Of a stretch of 64,000 bases of DNA, positions 10,679-20,589 are shown piece by piece (position 1 is the stretch's first letter; each line of letters starts with the position of its first letter). The DNA comes from Gambelia wislizenii. Lineage: Eukaryota > Chordata > Lepidosauria > Squamata > Crotaphytidae. Below the pieces are notes generated by a model, which was not told where the DNA came from, made no database searches, and was given only the letters and a program-made list of their open reading frames with translations. The stretch spans positions 262,073,187 to 262,137,186 of the forward strand of contig JAUMIR010000001.1 in NCBI GenBank assembly GCA_030847615.1, read 5' to 3'. Made by a program: the position numbers and the translations under genes.

Positions 10679-11142
10679 TACAAGGGATCAAGTTAGGAAT
10701 GCTTTAGGAATCAGGTGATGTTGTTAACAAGTATCACACATTGCATTTCAGTGATCAGTTCAGCTCCAATTAACTTCTCTTCTTGTATTCCATGAAGGCT
10801 AGCCAATCAGCTATCCACTGGGGGCAGAACACATCAGGAGAAGCCTCAGTGTTTTAGACACAATTTCAATCTCAAATTTAATTTGAACCGCAAATTCCAT
10901 TTAAAATTCAATTGATTTATCTCAAAATAGGTCTCGAGCAACCATTTAATCATTGGTTTTCAATTCTGAAAATTCTATCTTTATTACAGTGAAAGTGAAA
11001 TGTACATTCCCAAGACTTGGGCCTCAGCACCACTGTTGTTTTGAGCAACTGGTCATTTAGGACCACTTTACAAGGACTGACATCAAAAAGTGTTTCCAGA
11101 ACATTGTCTCAATTATGTCTCTGAAAAGCAGCTTCCAGATTG
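10679..11142. other. Unassigned DNA, no gene seen
   Basis: No motif recognised. Confidence 0.45.
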
Positions 11143-11592
11143 GTAGAAGCATAGGAAGCTGCTTTATACCAGATCAGATTGTTCCTCCATCGGGCCATTC
11201 TGATTGCTGGTGGCTCTGCAGTAAGAATGTGAAAATGTCTGTCATCAATTTGTAGGATTTCACCATATCTTGCCTTCATTTTCTCCCTGTCATTATGATT
11301 CATTATGATAGTTTGTGAGAATCCCCCTCCCCCACAAACATGGCATGTGTGTATCCTTTGATAGGCCCTTTTCCTAAATGTACACCTTTTTATATCCCTT
11401 CCAGTCCCATTGACTAAAGCACATGTCTGCCATTAATGCAAATCTCTTTTCCATTGCTTATTCTTCAGGCCCTTGGGCCAAAGAGTCCTTCACAGTATCT
11501 GCTATCTTGCCTTTTTAAACCGAGTATGCCAGAATTTGAACCAAGGATATTCTGCATGTAGGGCATGTCTTCTGCCACTGAACTGTGAATGG
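11143..11592 (-). mobile_element. tRNA-derived SINE, minus strand, split
   Basis: 11143-11223 is the complement of the SINE tail (AGGAAGCTGCTTTATACCAG). 11514-11592 is the complement of its tRNA-like head, with a B-box-like GGTTCAAATTC and an A-box-like CAGTGGCAGAAGAC. About 290 bp of unrelated sequence lies between. The same family occurs at 26735-27062. Confidence 0.55.
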
Positions 11593-12020
11593 TTCTTGCT
11601 GTCTTTTAGAATCTCTTTCCAATGGAAATTTCAAATCAAATCAACAGTCACTTCCTCCTAACTTCACATATCAGCATTTTGCCATTGAAATTTGAGTTGT
11701 GTAAAAATCAAGATGGTACAAGCAAGTCTCAATTTACATTGCCTCTATTTACAACAATTTCAAATTTACAGCAGTTCTCCAGAAATATATAAACAAAAGG
11801 CTCATGCATGACACATAGCTCTCTCAGTGAACCTGTGCAATTGAGCAAGGCAGGAAAGACAATAGAATGAGGCAGGTGAGGAAAGTTGAAATTTGGGTGA
11901 AAGAAAAGGTGACTGGACTGGGCTTTCCCCCCCCCCTACCTACGTTGGGGGTGTGGGGAAGGAGATAAAACAACTGCAGTCTTGGCATTGCCAGAAGGAA
12001 GGGATTTCCTTTGTCTGCTT

Positions 12021-12253
12021 AGGTTCTCAACCTGTGGGTCCCCAGATGTTGTTGGACTGCAATTCCCAGGAGCCCTCTGAGGTATCACCTTGACAGCCAG
12101 ATGGTCCTCCCAGTCATTAGTGAGGCTGTGAGTTCAATCCTACAGCCTCACTAATGACTGGGAGGACTACCTGACTGTCAAGGTGAGACCTCAGAGGGCT
12201 CCTGGGAACTGTAGCCCAACAACATCTGGAGACCTACAGGTTGAGAACCACTG
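12021..12253. mobile_element. Near-perfect palindromic hAT MITE
   Basis: The two arms of about 110 bp are close to exact reverse complements. The outer ends read GGTTCTCAACCTGTGGGTC and, on the complement, CAGTGGTTCTCAACCTGTAG. The centre is near 12137 (AGCCTCACTAATGACTGGGA on both arms). This terminus is the classic hAT MITE type. Confidence 0.75.
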
Positions 12254-13349
12254 ACTTAGAAAGGTGTGTGTGTGTGTGACAACACTAGAATCTTGGAGTT
12301 TTGGTATGGTTGGGGAACTTTTTTTCCTCTGTCTTCTTAGGTAGGGGAGTCATGATGGGAGTGAGCAAGTCAGTAACACTTACTATGCCAAAAGGGGAAA
12401 AATCTGCTAAGCAGGCTGCAGTAAAAATAACAAAGAACCTTGTGGCATCTTAAAGTATGCTCAACATTGAGGACTGAGTGGGAAGAGAGAAATCAGTGTG
12501 CATTTTGTACAAGGACTGTTGTTATTTTTATTTTTGGTATATATCCTTATTTTAAAAAAAGAAAAAAATCAATATATATCTCCACATACATATTCCATTG
12601 ATTCAGTTAATACCACATAAATGTCTCCCACTGGGAAAGAACCCCCTCACTACGTATTTACACATACCTATTCCATTATTTTTCCATAATTGTATCCAAC
12701 TAAAATCATGTATCTCACCCTTACTCTTACATCTTCCTTTCTCTACTTCATCTTTCGTAACTGTTCCATTCATATCCCTCTCTTCACATTTCTTCATCAA
12801 AATCATTTTCTTTATATTCTCACACACTTTACCATCTTTGATAGTTCTCTTTTTTCAGATTTTTTTTTCTCTTTATATACCTTCAACTCTTCTTCTGAAC
12901 TTTACTAATGCTTTACAATAGATTCGGTACATCTTGTATTTGATCCCAAACTTGTTGTTGTGTTTTAGAGCAGTTGTTTACTATATAAGACATGTCTTGC
13001 CTTCATTCTCTTGCACTCTCTACATCTTCTGCAGAAAACCAAACAAGAGATGTGCTCTCTCTCACTCTCTCTCTCCTCTGATACGCTTTCTCCATCTAGG
13101 CAGCCTAATTTTTGTAGCTACTTCAGGAATGTCACAGCACATCTCCCTGGCCTCCTTTGGTTCCCTATGGAACTGCCCCCCCCCCTTTTACATCTGTCTC
13201 AATTTACACTACAAGTCCAGGAATGAAACCACAATGTAAAGTGAGAACCACCTGTAACTTAATTCAAGTTTGATGTATGGAAGCCACAAATTACAGCACC
13301 ATTGTCATGTGGCATGAAAGTTAGCTTTTTCTCTTTGACGGCAGATCTC
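12254..13349. other. Pyrimidine-skewed stretch, no gene seen
   Basis: 12600-12920 is strongly T/C-rich on the plus strand, as expected for an old minus-strand L1-type insertion, but no RT motif could be read. A (TG)n run lies at about 12266-12277. A (CT)-rich stretch is at 13053-13078. Confidence 0.4.
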
Positions 13350-13361
13350 ATTAGAAGTCCA

Positions 13362-13642
13362 GGGAGCCCTGGTGGTGCTGTGGTTAAATGCCAGTACTGC
13401 AAGACACCACGTTGCAAGTTCGATTCCAGAGGGCTCCAAGGTTTACTCAGCCTTCCATCCTTTCATAGGTCGGTAAAATGAGTACCCAGCTTGTGGGGGC
13501 AATTAGCTAACACACTTTGGAAACTGCTTAATGCAGTGAAGATGTGTAAATTACTATTGCTTAAAACAATTTATAAGCCACTTTGATCGCCTTTGGGGCT
13601 AAAGAGTAGGGTATAAATACCTAATTAAATAAAAAATAAAAA
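13362..13642 (+). mobile_element. tRNA-derived SINE with L2-like tail
   Basis: The head has an A-box-like GGTGCTGTGGTTAAATGCC and a B-box-like CAAGTTCGATTCC spaced as in a tRNA promoter. The tail (AGCCACTTTGATCGCC, then GGGTATAAATA) resembles the 3' end of the L2 LINEs in the window and ends in an AAATAAAAAATAAAAA run. The copy is flanked by ATTAGAAGTCCA (13350-13361) and ATTAGAAGTCAA (13643-13654), a clear TSD. The head is tRNA-related, so RNA polymerase III transcription of active copies is expected. A partial relative is at 63385-63530. Confidence 0.8.
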
Positions 13643-13693
13643 ATTAGAAGTCAAGATCTAACATATGAAAATATACTATATGGAATTAGGGGC

Positions 13694-14590
13694 GTGCTTA
13701 TCAAATTTGCAGATGACACCAAATTAGGAGGAGTAGCTAATACCCTAGAGGACAGGATCACAATTCAAAATGACCTGGATAGACTGGAGAGCTGGACCAA
13801 AGCTAACAAAATGAAATTCAATACAGAGAAATGTAAGGTACTGCACTTAGGGGGAAAAAACGAAATGCATAGCTATAGGATGGGGGAGACCTGGCTGAAT
13901 GAGACTACATGCGAAAGGGATCTAGGAGTCCTATAGATACAAGCTGAACATGAGTAAACAGTGCGATATGACAGCTAAAACGGCTAATGCAATTTTGGCC
14001 TGCATCAATAGAAGCATAGTGTCTAGATCAAGGGAAGTAATCTCTCTCTCTGGCTTTTCTTTGCAAATGAAGATTCAGGAAGGACTCATCCTGCACTTTC
14101 TGCAAGCGCGCTGATGACAAAAACAGTGCCACTCTATTCTGCCTTGGTCAGGCCTCACCTAGAATACTGTGTCCAGTTCTGGGCACCACAATTAAAAAAG
14201 GATATTGACAAATTGGACCGTGTCCAGAGAAGGGCAACTAAAATGGTGAAAGGTCTGGAAACCATGCCTTATGAGGAAAGACTTAGGGAGCTGGGTATGT
14301 TTAGCCTGGAAAAAAGGTGGTTAAGGGGCAATATGATAGCCCTATTTAAGTATTTGAAGGCATGTCACATTGAGGATGGAACACGTTTGTTTTCTGCAGC
14401 TCCAGAGACTAGAACACAGAACAATGGATGCAAGCTCCAGGAACAGAGATTCCACCTCAACATTAGGAGGAACTTTTTGATAGTTAGAGCTGTTCAGCAG
14501 TGGAACACCCTCCCTCAGAGTGTGGTGGGGTCTCCTTCCTTGGAGGTCTTTAAACAGAGGTTGGATGGCCATCTGTCAGGGATGCTTTGA
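13694..14590 (+). pseudogene. CR1 reverse transcriptase remnant
   Basis: The first part (13694-13936) gives LIKFADDTKLGG, containing the catalytic F-A-D-D box of CR1 RT, then MKFNTEKCKVLHLG and ERDLGVL, and stops. After a frame change and the inserted NLR-A tail, 14123-14590 is open and reads [51 protein letters not shown], then [19 protein letters not shown]. This is the thumb and C-terminal part of CR1 ORF2. CR1 RT reverse-transcribes its own RNA at nicked target DNA; this copy cannot, being 5'-truncated, frameshifted and interrupted. Four other CR1 pieces in the window (16.3, 30.9, 35.8, 41.6 kb) share the same C-terminus. Confidence 0.88.
14041..14122 (-). mobile_element. NLR-A 3' end, 82-bp insertion in CR1
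   Basis: Reverse complement of the NLR-A 3' end: CATCAGCGCGCTTGCAG, the family stop region, the hairpin (CTTCATTTGCAAAG) and a (GA)n tail, read from right to left. Other CR1 copies read straight through this point (GGAAGTAATAGTGCCACT, complement at 16.4 kb), so this is a short, extremely 5'-truncated insertion. Confidence 0.8.
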
Positions 14591-14672
14591 TTGTGTATTC
14601 CTGCATGGCAGGGGGTTCGACTGGATGGCCCTTGTGATCTTTTCCAACTCTACAATTCTATGATTCTATGAC

Positions 14673-15804
14673 TATCAAGTTGTTACATGACTTGTGAATG
14701 CAGATGGTTGCTGAGTTGTTGCTCACACCTTCCTCATGCTCTTGAGTTCTCCAAAATATTTCTGTGATTTTAATTTAAACCTGCCTTCTCCTCCTCCTCC
14801 TCCGCCTCCTCCTCCTCTTTCAGCTGATAATAGAGGCAAACATGCATACCCCCTTTCTCTTCTGTTTCATTTTGCATGTTTCTCTTTACTGAATTGCAGT
14901 CAATTTCCCATTGTAGGCCAAACATCTGAATAGCAATTAGCCATAATTTGCACCAAAGAGGCCTTTTTAAAAAACGATGAAAAAACCTGCTATTCATGTA
15001 ATTTAAACTGTCCTGGAAATATACATGGCACATAAATCACTCATGAATAAAGTTACAGGTAGAACACAATAAAGTGCTAACAATAATGTGTTCTTTTGTG
15101 TCACAGGTTTAAATTAAACAAACCAAAGGATAAAACATTAATGTAAATCCCCTGTGATGAGTTATTTTCCAGAGGGAAGTGATAATGCTTGTTGGAAATG
15201 TGGGATGAAAGAGCATCCATTATTTAATTGTAAGCAGTATCATCAGGGATTCTATTCTGTGTTTTGTTCTGAGGCATGCTTTTCCATCTTGGAAAGTTCT
15301 GTTCTCTTGTGGTATCCTCAGTTATGGGCAGTTGACTGTATTCACAAAAGTTTTCAGTAAATTGAGATTAAAAGCAAAATCTTGATTTGCCTGGCAGGAG
15401 TGAGGAAAATAGTAAAATTATTCAACTCAAACATCCTCAGAAACAGGAAAGACAATTTTTCATACCCCTAAAGGGGAGAGTATGCTTTGTTTTACAGGTA
15501 TTTCACCATTCATTGGGCCTGATTTTAAAAGGGAAATATCATTTTCTCTCTAGTGACTGCAGCAAGGGATCCTTAGCAGGCCTTGGGAAGCCATAAAAAT
15601 AGAGGAAGGTGGCCAGTGGCTTGTGGACTGCATGTTGCTCTTCTTAATCTCAACACTCTCAGGGATTGTAGCAGTGCTGTAAGAAAGATGGGAACTCCAC
15701 AGTTAACTCCTTATTGGTAGGGAGAACAGATTTCAGGCATTGAGTGTTTCCAGTAGTGTTTGAAATTAATAACCTAAGTTAGAAGAATCAGTAGATTTCA
15801 GTTC
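14673..15804. other. Unassigned DNA with a (CTC)n run
   Basis: A (CTC)n microsatellite lies at 14786-14818. A frame at 15154-15360 contains CWKCGMKEH, faintly like an L1 C-terminal knuckle, but is too short to assign. Nothing else recognised. Confidence 0.45.
14786..14818 (+). repeat. (CTC)n microsatellite
   Basis: About eleven CTC units with one CCG interruption. Confidence 0.9.
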
Positions 15805-15829
15805 AAGCTATGTTCAGCTTGAAAAAGAA

Positions 15830-16983
15830 GCCAGCATCTATATACGTTACCGTACTGATGGTAGCTTGTTTAACTTAAGCCATCTGAGGGCTTGCACTAA
15901 GACCCTAAACTATGTAGTCCATGAGCTGCTCTTCGCTGATGATGCTGCCCTTGTTGCCCACACAGAAGCAGCTCTGCAGCACCTAACATCCTGCTTCGCA
16001 ACAACTGCAGACCGTTTGGGCTGGAAGTCAACCTGAAGAAAACGGAAGTTCTCTACCAGCCTGCACCACAGGATGAACACCACCATACCCACATTGCTGT
16101 AGGCAAATCTGTGCTTAAGTCCATTCAGCAGTTCACCTATCTGGGAAGCATCATCTCAGATGCCAAGATTGAAAAAGAGATTGATCACAGATTAGCAAAG
16201 GCATATAGTGCATTTGGAAGAGTTTAAAAAAGAGTCTGGAGTAATAAACACCTGAGGCAAAGCACAAAAATCAGTGTGTATAGAGCCATTGTACTGTCTA
16301 TTCTCCTTTACGGGTCTGAAACATGGCTCACCTATCACCAACACTTTTTGAATTGTGGTACCCAGAACTGGACACAGTATTCTAGGTGAGGCCTGACCAA
16401 GGCAGAGTAGAGTGGCACTATTACTTCCCTTGGTCTAGACACTATACTTCTATTGATGCAGCCGAAAAATTCATTGGCCCTTTTAGCTGCCACATCACAC
16501 TGTTGACTCATGTTCAACTTGAGTTGTTGCTGTCCTTGAGCAAACAGGGATCACCAGCATTGAGGCCATGATATTGAGAACACAGCTGCGCTGGGCAGGG
16601 CATGTTTCTAGGATGAAGGACCATTGCCTCCGAAAAATAATACTCTATGGTGAACTCGCCACGGGTCAGCGTAAGAGGGGTGCTCCAAAAAAGTGATACA
16701 AGGACTCCCTGAAACAACATCTAAGGCTTGGCCAAATTGATCACCAATGGTCCGCCCTGGCCTCACATCAGGAAGCATGGAGACGCACTATCCACAATGC
16801 TGCAGCCTTATTTGAGAGCTCATGCCGAACAAGTATTGAAGAGAAACGACAACGCAGAAAAAATCACAACCTGGAATCATCACCCAAGGAGACCTTCTGC
16901 TGTGCTTTCTGCAACCGGACATGATTATTGCAGATTGGCCTTTTCAGTCATCAGCACACTTGCAGAAAGCGCTGGATGAGTCC
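15830..16983 (+). pseudogene. NLR-A reverse transcriptase remnant, copy 2
   Basis: Upstream sequence around 15840-15955 encodes YIRYRTDGSLFNL and ELLFADDAALVAHTEAALQ; FADD is the catalytic palm motif. Downstream blocks follow in more than one frame: KKTEVLYQPAPQDEHHH, FTYLGSIISDAKI, then after the CR1 piece [20 protein letters not shown] (approximate), HLRLGQIDHQWSALASH and the Cys-rich end CCAFCNRT. There is a TGA at 16694-16696, in the same place as in the 61.4-kb copy, and further stops. About 95 bases present in the 61.8-kb copy are missing where CR1 sits. This copy is dead. Confidence 0.78.
16344..16521 (-). mobile_element. CR1 internal fragment inserted in NLR-A
   Basis: The minus strand gives [20 protein letters not shown] and the block upstream of it ([14 protein letters not shown]), an internal CR1 RT piece of 178 bp with neither the CR1 3' end nor a tail. 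It joins directly to NLR-A sequence on both sides. Confidence 0.82.
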
Positions 16984-17010
16984 TTCCTGAATCTTCATTT
17001 GTGAAGAAAA

Positions 17011-17278
17011 AGCCAGAATGTTCAAGATGGATTTGGGAGAATCCATCAAGATGAAACTTCTGTTTAGATTCTGAGAGAACTAAAATTATGACACTAATAA
17101 TCTTCAGTAGAGGCATTTTCATGTCTCTGCTGCTTCCAGATCTTATCTAGTACAAAATTCACAGTGGCTTTGAAGATACAAAGACAAGCACAATTAATGC
17201 CAATAAGAATTTTTAAAATCATTCAGAAATTCCTATTTGGTTCAGTTTACTGGTTGGTTCAGATTCAAAGTTAGCTCT
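17011..17278. other. Short unassigned stretch
   Basis: Nothing recognised. Confidence 0.4.
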
Positions 17279-17455
17279 GAATAATAATAATAATAATAAA
17301 TTTTTACCCTGCCCCTCTGTTAAAAAACAATTGGGGTGACTTACAACAGTTAAAATACAACTATACTGATTAAAATCCCTAAGCCCCACCCTCCCCCATA
17401 AAAAGATATTAAACTATCAAATTAAAATCCACCTAAACTAAAATCACATAAAGCA
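17279..17455 (-). mobile_element. L2 LINE 3' end fragment
   Basis: (ATA)n at 17281-17299 followed by the complement of the L2 3' UTR (TTACCCTGCCCCTCTG, then GGGGTGACTTACAACA), as in 5816-5940. Confidence 0.7.
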
Positions 17456-17900
17456 TACTCCTTGTATTCTGAATTGTCTTGGAAACAAATGCTCAAGTAA
17501 CAGAATGTTGAGAATATTGTAAGATATGAACTGTTGACTGGATTGAAGTGGATCACCCATGCTCATCTATGGCTGCAACCCGAAGCTCAAATACTTAGCA
17601 GTGTGTTCCACTGGACTCAATGTGACTCCCATTTAATTTAGTCATACTTATACATTCTGATGTTATTATCCTTATATTTTTATTTATTTAAATATCAATT
17701 AAAGTGGGTAAATCTAAAATATATGCAAAGTAAGTAATAAAAATCATTGGAACAAACAACATTAAAACAGCCCAAATTACTACAATCAATTTTGTTTGAT
17801 AAAACTAAAAGCAAGATAAGACCAATCAGGGAGAAAAAGGGGGGGGGGAGGTGTTTTTTTAAAAAAAAACTTTAACAAAGGATTAGGCTATAACATTGTA
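17456..17900. other. AT-rich spacer
   Basis: No gene. A G-run at 17840-17848 is followed by an A-run. Confidence 0.45.
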
Positions 17901-19072
17901 CAGTTGTCCCTTCCCATTCGTAGGGGTTAGAAGCAGAGCACCACTGCAAAACTGAAAAAAAATGCAAATAACCTTCCCCACTCCCAGGAATGAGTGGCAA
18001 TCATGGGGGTTGCCAGGCCTTCGGCTCACCCCCCAGGGAACGAGTGGCAAGAGGTGGTGCTTTTTCCTCCTCCTCCTCCTCCTCCTCCTTCCCCTGGCAG
18101 GGCCTGCAGGGAGGCACACAAAGCGCCCAACATGACCACTACCCCCATCATCTCCACCAAATTCTGCTTGACTCCCGGGCCCTCAGCCCAGCCAGGCTTC
18201 CATACCTCTGTCCATATGCAACCCCAGATCCAGCACTGTTCGGCTTGCCTTCTTAAAACACTGAAGATAGGAGTGGCAGGCACTGTGGTTGTGGCATCTC
18301 CTCTCCTCTCAGGCCATGGCTGGGATGTCTACTCTGCTGCTGCATCCAAGGATGCCTCCACTGGGCCCACTGGGATCTGACCACCGCCTCACTCACTCAC
18401 CTCTCTGGGACTGCAGTGGAGGGGCTCTGCCAGAGGCTCATCAAGGCAGGAGGTCTGGAGAGGCAAGCAAGTGAGGCAGCTGCTAGATCCTGGCAGGCCC
18501 AGCAGAGGTTGTCCTCAGCTGCAGCTGCTGAGTGGACTTGCCCAGCCATGGCCTGAGTAGAGAGGAGATGCCGCAGCTGCAGCAGCCACTGCTCCTGTCT
18601 TCAGTGTCTTCAAGAAGGTGAGCTGAGCAGTGCCGGATCTGGGGTGGTGGACAGACAGAGGTAGGGAAGCCTGGCTGGGCTGGGGGCCAGGGAGCCGATG
18701 GGATGCGGCAGGGATGATGGGAGTGGTGGTCACATTGGGCACTACGTGAGCCTCCCAACCAGCCCTACTGGGGGGGGAGGAGGAGGGGGGTCCCGGGAAG
18801 GGGGAGACCAGTCAAAGCTGCAGCGGGGGCAAAAGAGCCCCCATCAGCCCCACCCCCATCACTGCACCCCCCGCCTGTTTGCCTGCCCGGTGCATTGCAA
18901 GTGAGCACAGCAGTAAGTGGATGGCAGGGTGACTGGTGGCGGTGCTGCTGCTGTCACCCCTCCCCCTTAAGCCTGGCCTTGGATGCCCCTCCCTCCCTCC
19001 ATGAAGCTGCAAACATATCCACAAGTCCACAAAACTATGAAAGGGAAATAAGTGAATGGGAAGAGGTGACTG
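17901..19072. mobile_element. pogo/Tigger-like foldback element, GC-rich core
   Basis: Ends CAGTTGTCCCTTCCCATTCG and, on the complement, CAGTCACCTCTTCCCATTC, with TA on both sides (17899-17900, 19073-19074). Inside, 18090-18390 and 18480-18790 are inverted copies of each other, with shared blocks such as GCCATGGCTGGG and CCAGCCAGGCTTCC. A (CTC)n run lies at 18066-18090. The core is far more GC-rich than its surroundings. A shorter relative with the same ends is at 59445-59959. No transposase is seen. Confidence 0.72.
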
Positions 19073-19074
19073 TA

Positions 19075-20589
19075 TCTCCATATGAGAGTATTTCAGAACT
19101 GATCATGACAGTGAATCAATATATGTTCACTTCAGCTATAAAATGTTGGGGTCCCTTTATTTGACTATGAATATTTAAATTCTTTTGAATTGAAAAGACA
19201 TGATATTTTGGGTTATTTTCCCCTAGAAAACTAAATACAGCTTGATGTGTCACATTAGCTTTCATTATAATTTGGATCCCCTATCCCCGACCCTCATCTC
19301 AGTCATCAGACTCCCTGATGAAAGCTGCCTTTCTCATCCAACCAGGCTACAAAAATTTATACAATGCATGTTGGAAATAATTGTGGTTGGATGTGGTAGA
19401 GCTTGAAGATGTTCAGAGTGTAGCCGTTGAGAAGTCAAACTGCCATTTTACACCAGGACTCATTTTAACAGGAAATTCTTTAATGAGGGCAGAGTATACA
19501 TAGATCTGTGAAGAGGGGAAGAAAGGATGGGGTTGCATAAGTTACTGTAGCCAAGGGCAGCTGTAACATTTGGTGCATACATTGCCGAACATACAACTTT
19601 GTTCAAATAATTACTCTACTGTTCAATAAAAATGAATAATTACCTGAGCAATAAATGTCATTTATATGCTTTTTCATGTTGCACATCTGAATAAATTGGA
19701 TTCATAAATTTGACTCTTTCTAATAACATTTTCCCCTCTCCAGTTTTTTTGAGACAACAATTTTTAGAAGCTAATGTAGTTGACTAGCTGACACCTTGAG
19801 GGGATACATTTTGTATCTTATACCTCCCTATTTGCCAGAATTAAAAGCTTAGTTTTGAAAACTGGTTTTACATAAATAAGCAGAACAATGAACTCCTAAG
19901 AATTCAGTTAGCTGCATCTCTGGGTTTAGGGCTGTTTCTTATAGCGACCTCCACAGCAAACATAAAACTCGTTAATAATATAGTTGTTATTAAAGATAGT
20001 ATTCAGGTTTTTACTGAAATTTACAATAAAGCTTTTTTAAAAATAGGATTAAGAAGAAAGCAGAGGTTTGGAAAGGTTGGCCTCCTTCCACCTACATGCT
20101 GAGCTCCTTTATGAAGTGCAAAGGGAGTCTTTCAGCCACCCACTGGGTGTATCTTACGCATGACAGAGGCAGAAATTCCTCTTCACAATTTTCAAAAAAA
20201 GATCATTGAGTTCTCTTGAACTGAATATTCCACCTGGAGATGTAGAGAATGTCTGTATGAGGTAAGCTTCACATTTATAGTTTGAGGGTGCAATCCTGTT
20301 CCCCATGCATGTTTGATATCTCTATACCCTTCAACATTTCACAGATGAAAATTGGGACACTTGCAGCTAATCAACATCAACATGTGGTCAAGATGGCAAA
20401 AAGTTATTAATGAGGAAGAACACAACAAGCCAGGAGTATTGTCTTGAGCCTTCTGGGAAGGAGAGACTGCCTCTCCTATCCCCCCCCCCCACTGCTGAGT
20501 TAATGCAGTGCCATTTGGATCCTCCCTTGTGCCAAGCAGCATAACTGGGAGAAGGTGCATTTGCTGGCCTCCATTCATCAGAGGCCACT
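19075..20589. other. Unassigned AT-rich DNA, no gene seen
   Basis: No recognised repeat or coding motif. Confidence 0.45.

Larger units (their letters stand above)
13688..14672 (+). mobile_element. CR1 LINE, 5'-truncated, with nested insertion
   Basis: RT sequence runs from 13694; the 3' end finishes with the CR1 hallmark of a short tandem repeat (ATTCTATGATTCTATGA at 14654-14672). An 82-bp NLR-A piece interrupts it at 14041-14122. Confidence 0.9.
15805..17010 (+). mobile_element. NLR-A non-LTR retrotransposon, copy 2, interrupted by CR1
   Basis: Longest upstream reach of the family in the window. It starts upstream of the RT catalytic box and runs to the 3' hairpin at 16993-17006. A CR1 piece replaces part of it at 16344-16521. 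Confidence 0.8.

Noticed and set aside
15154..15360. L1-like C-terminal knuckle (CWKCGMKEH)
   Set aside because: Only one short Cys motif; no flanking L1 blocks could be read, so it may be coincidence.
17990..18758. Proline/histidine-rich frames in the 18-kb GC-rich core as a CpG-island exon
   Set aside because: Similar frames occur on opposite strands because the core is an inverted repeat bounded by pogo-like ends.
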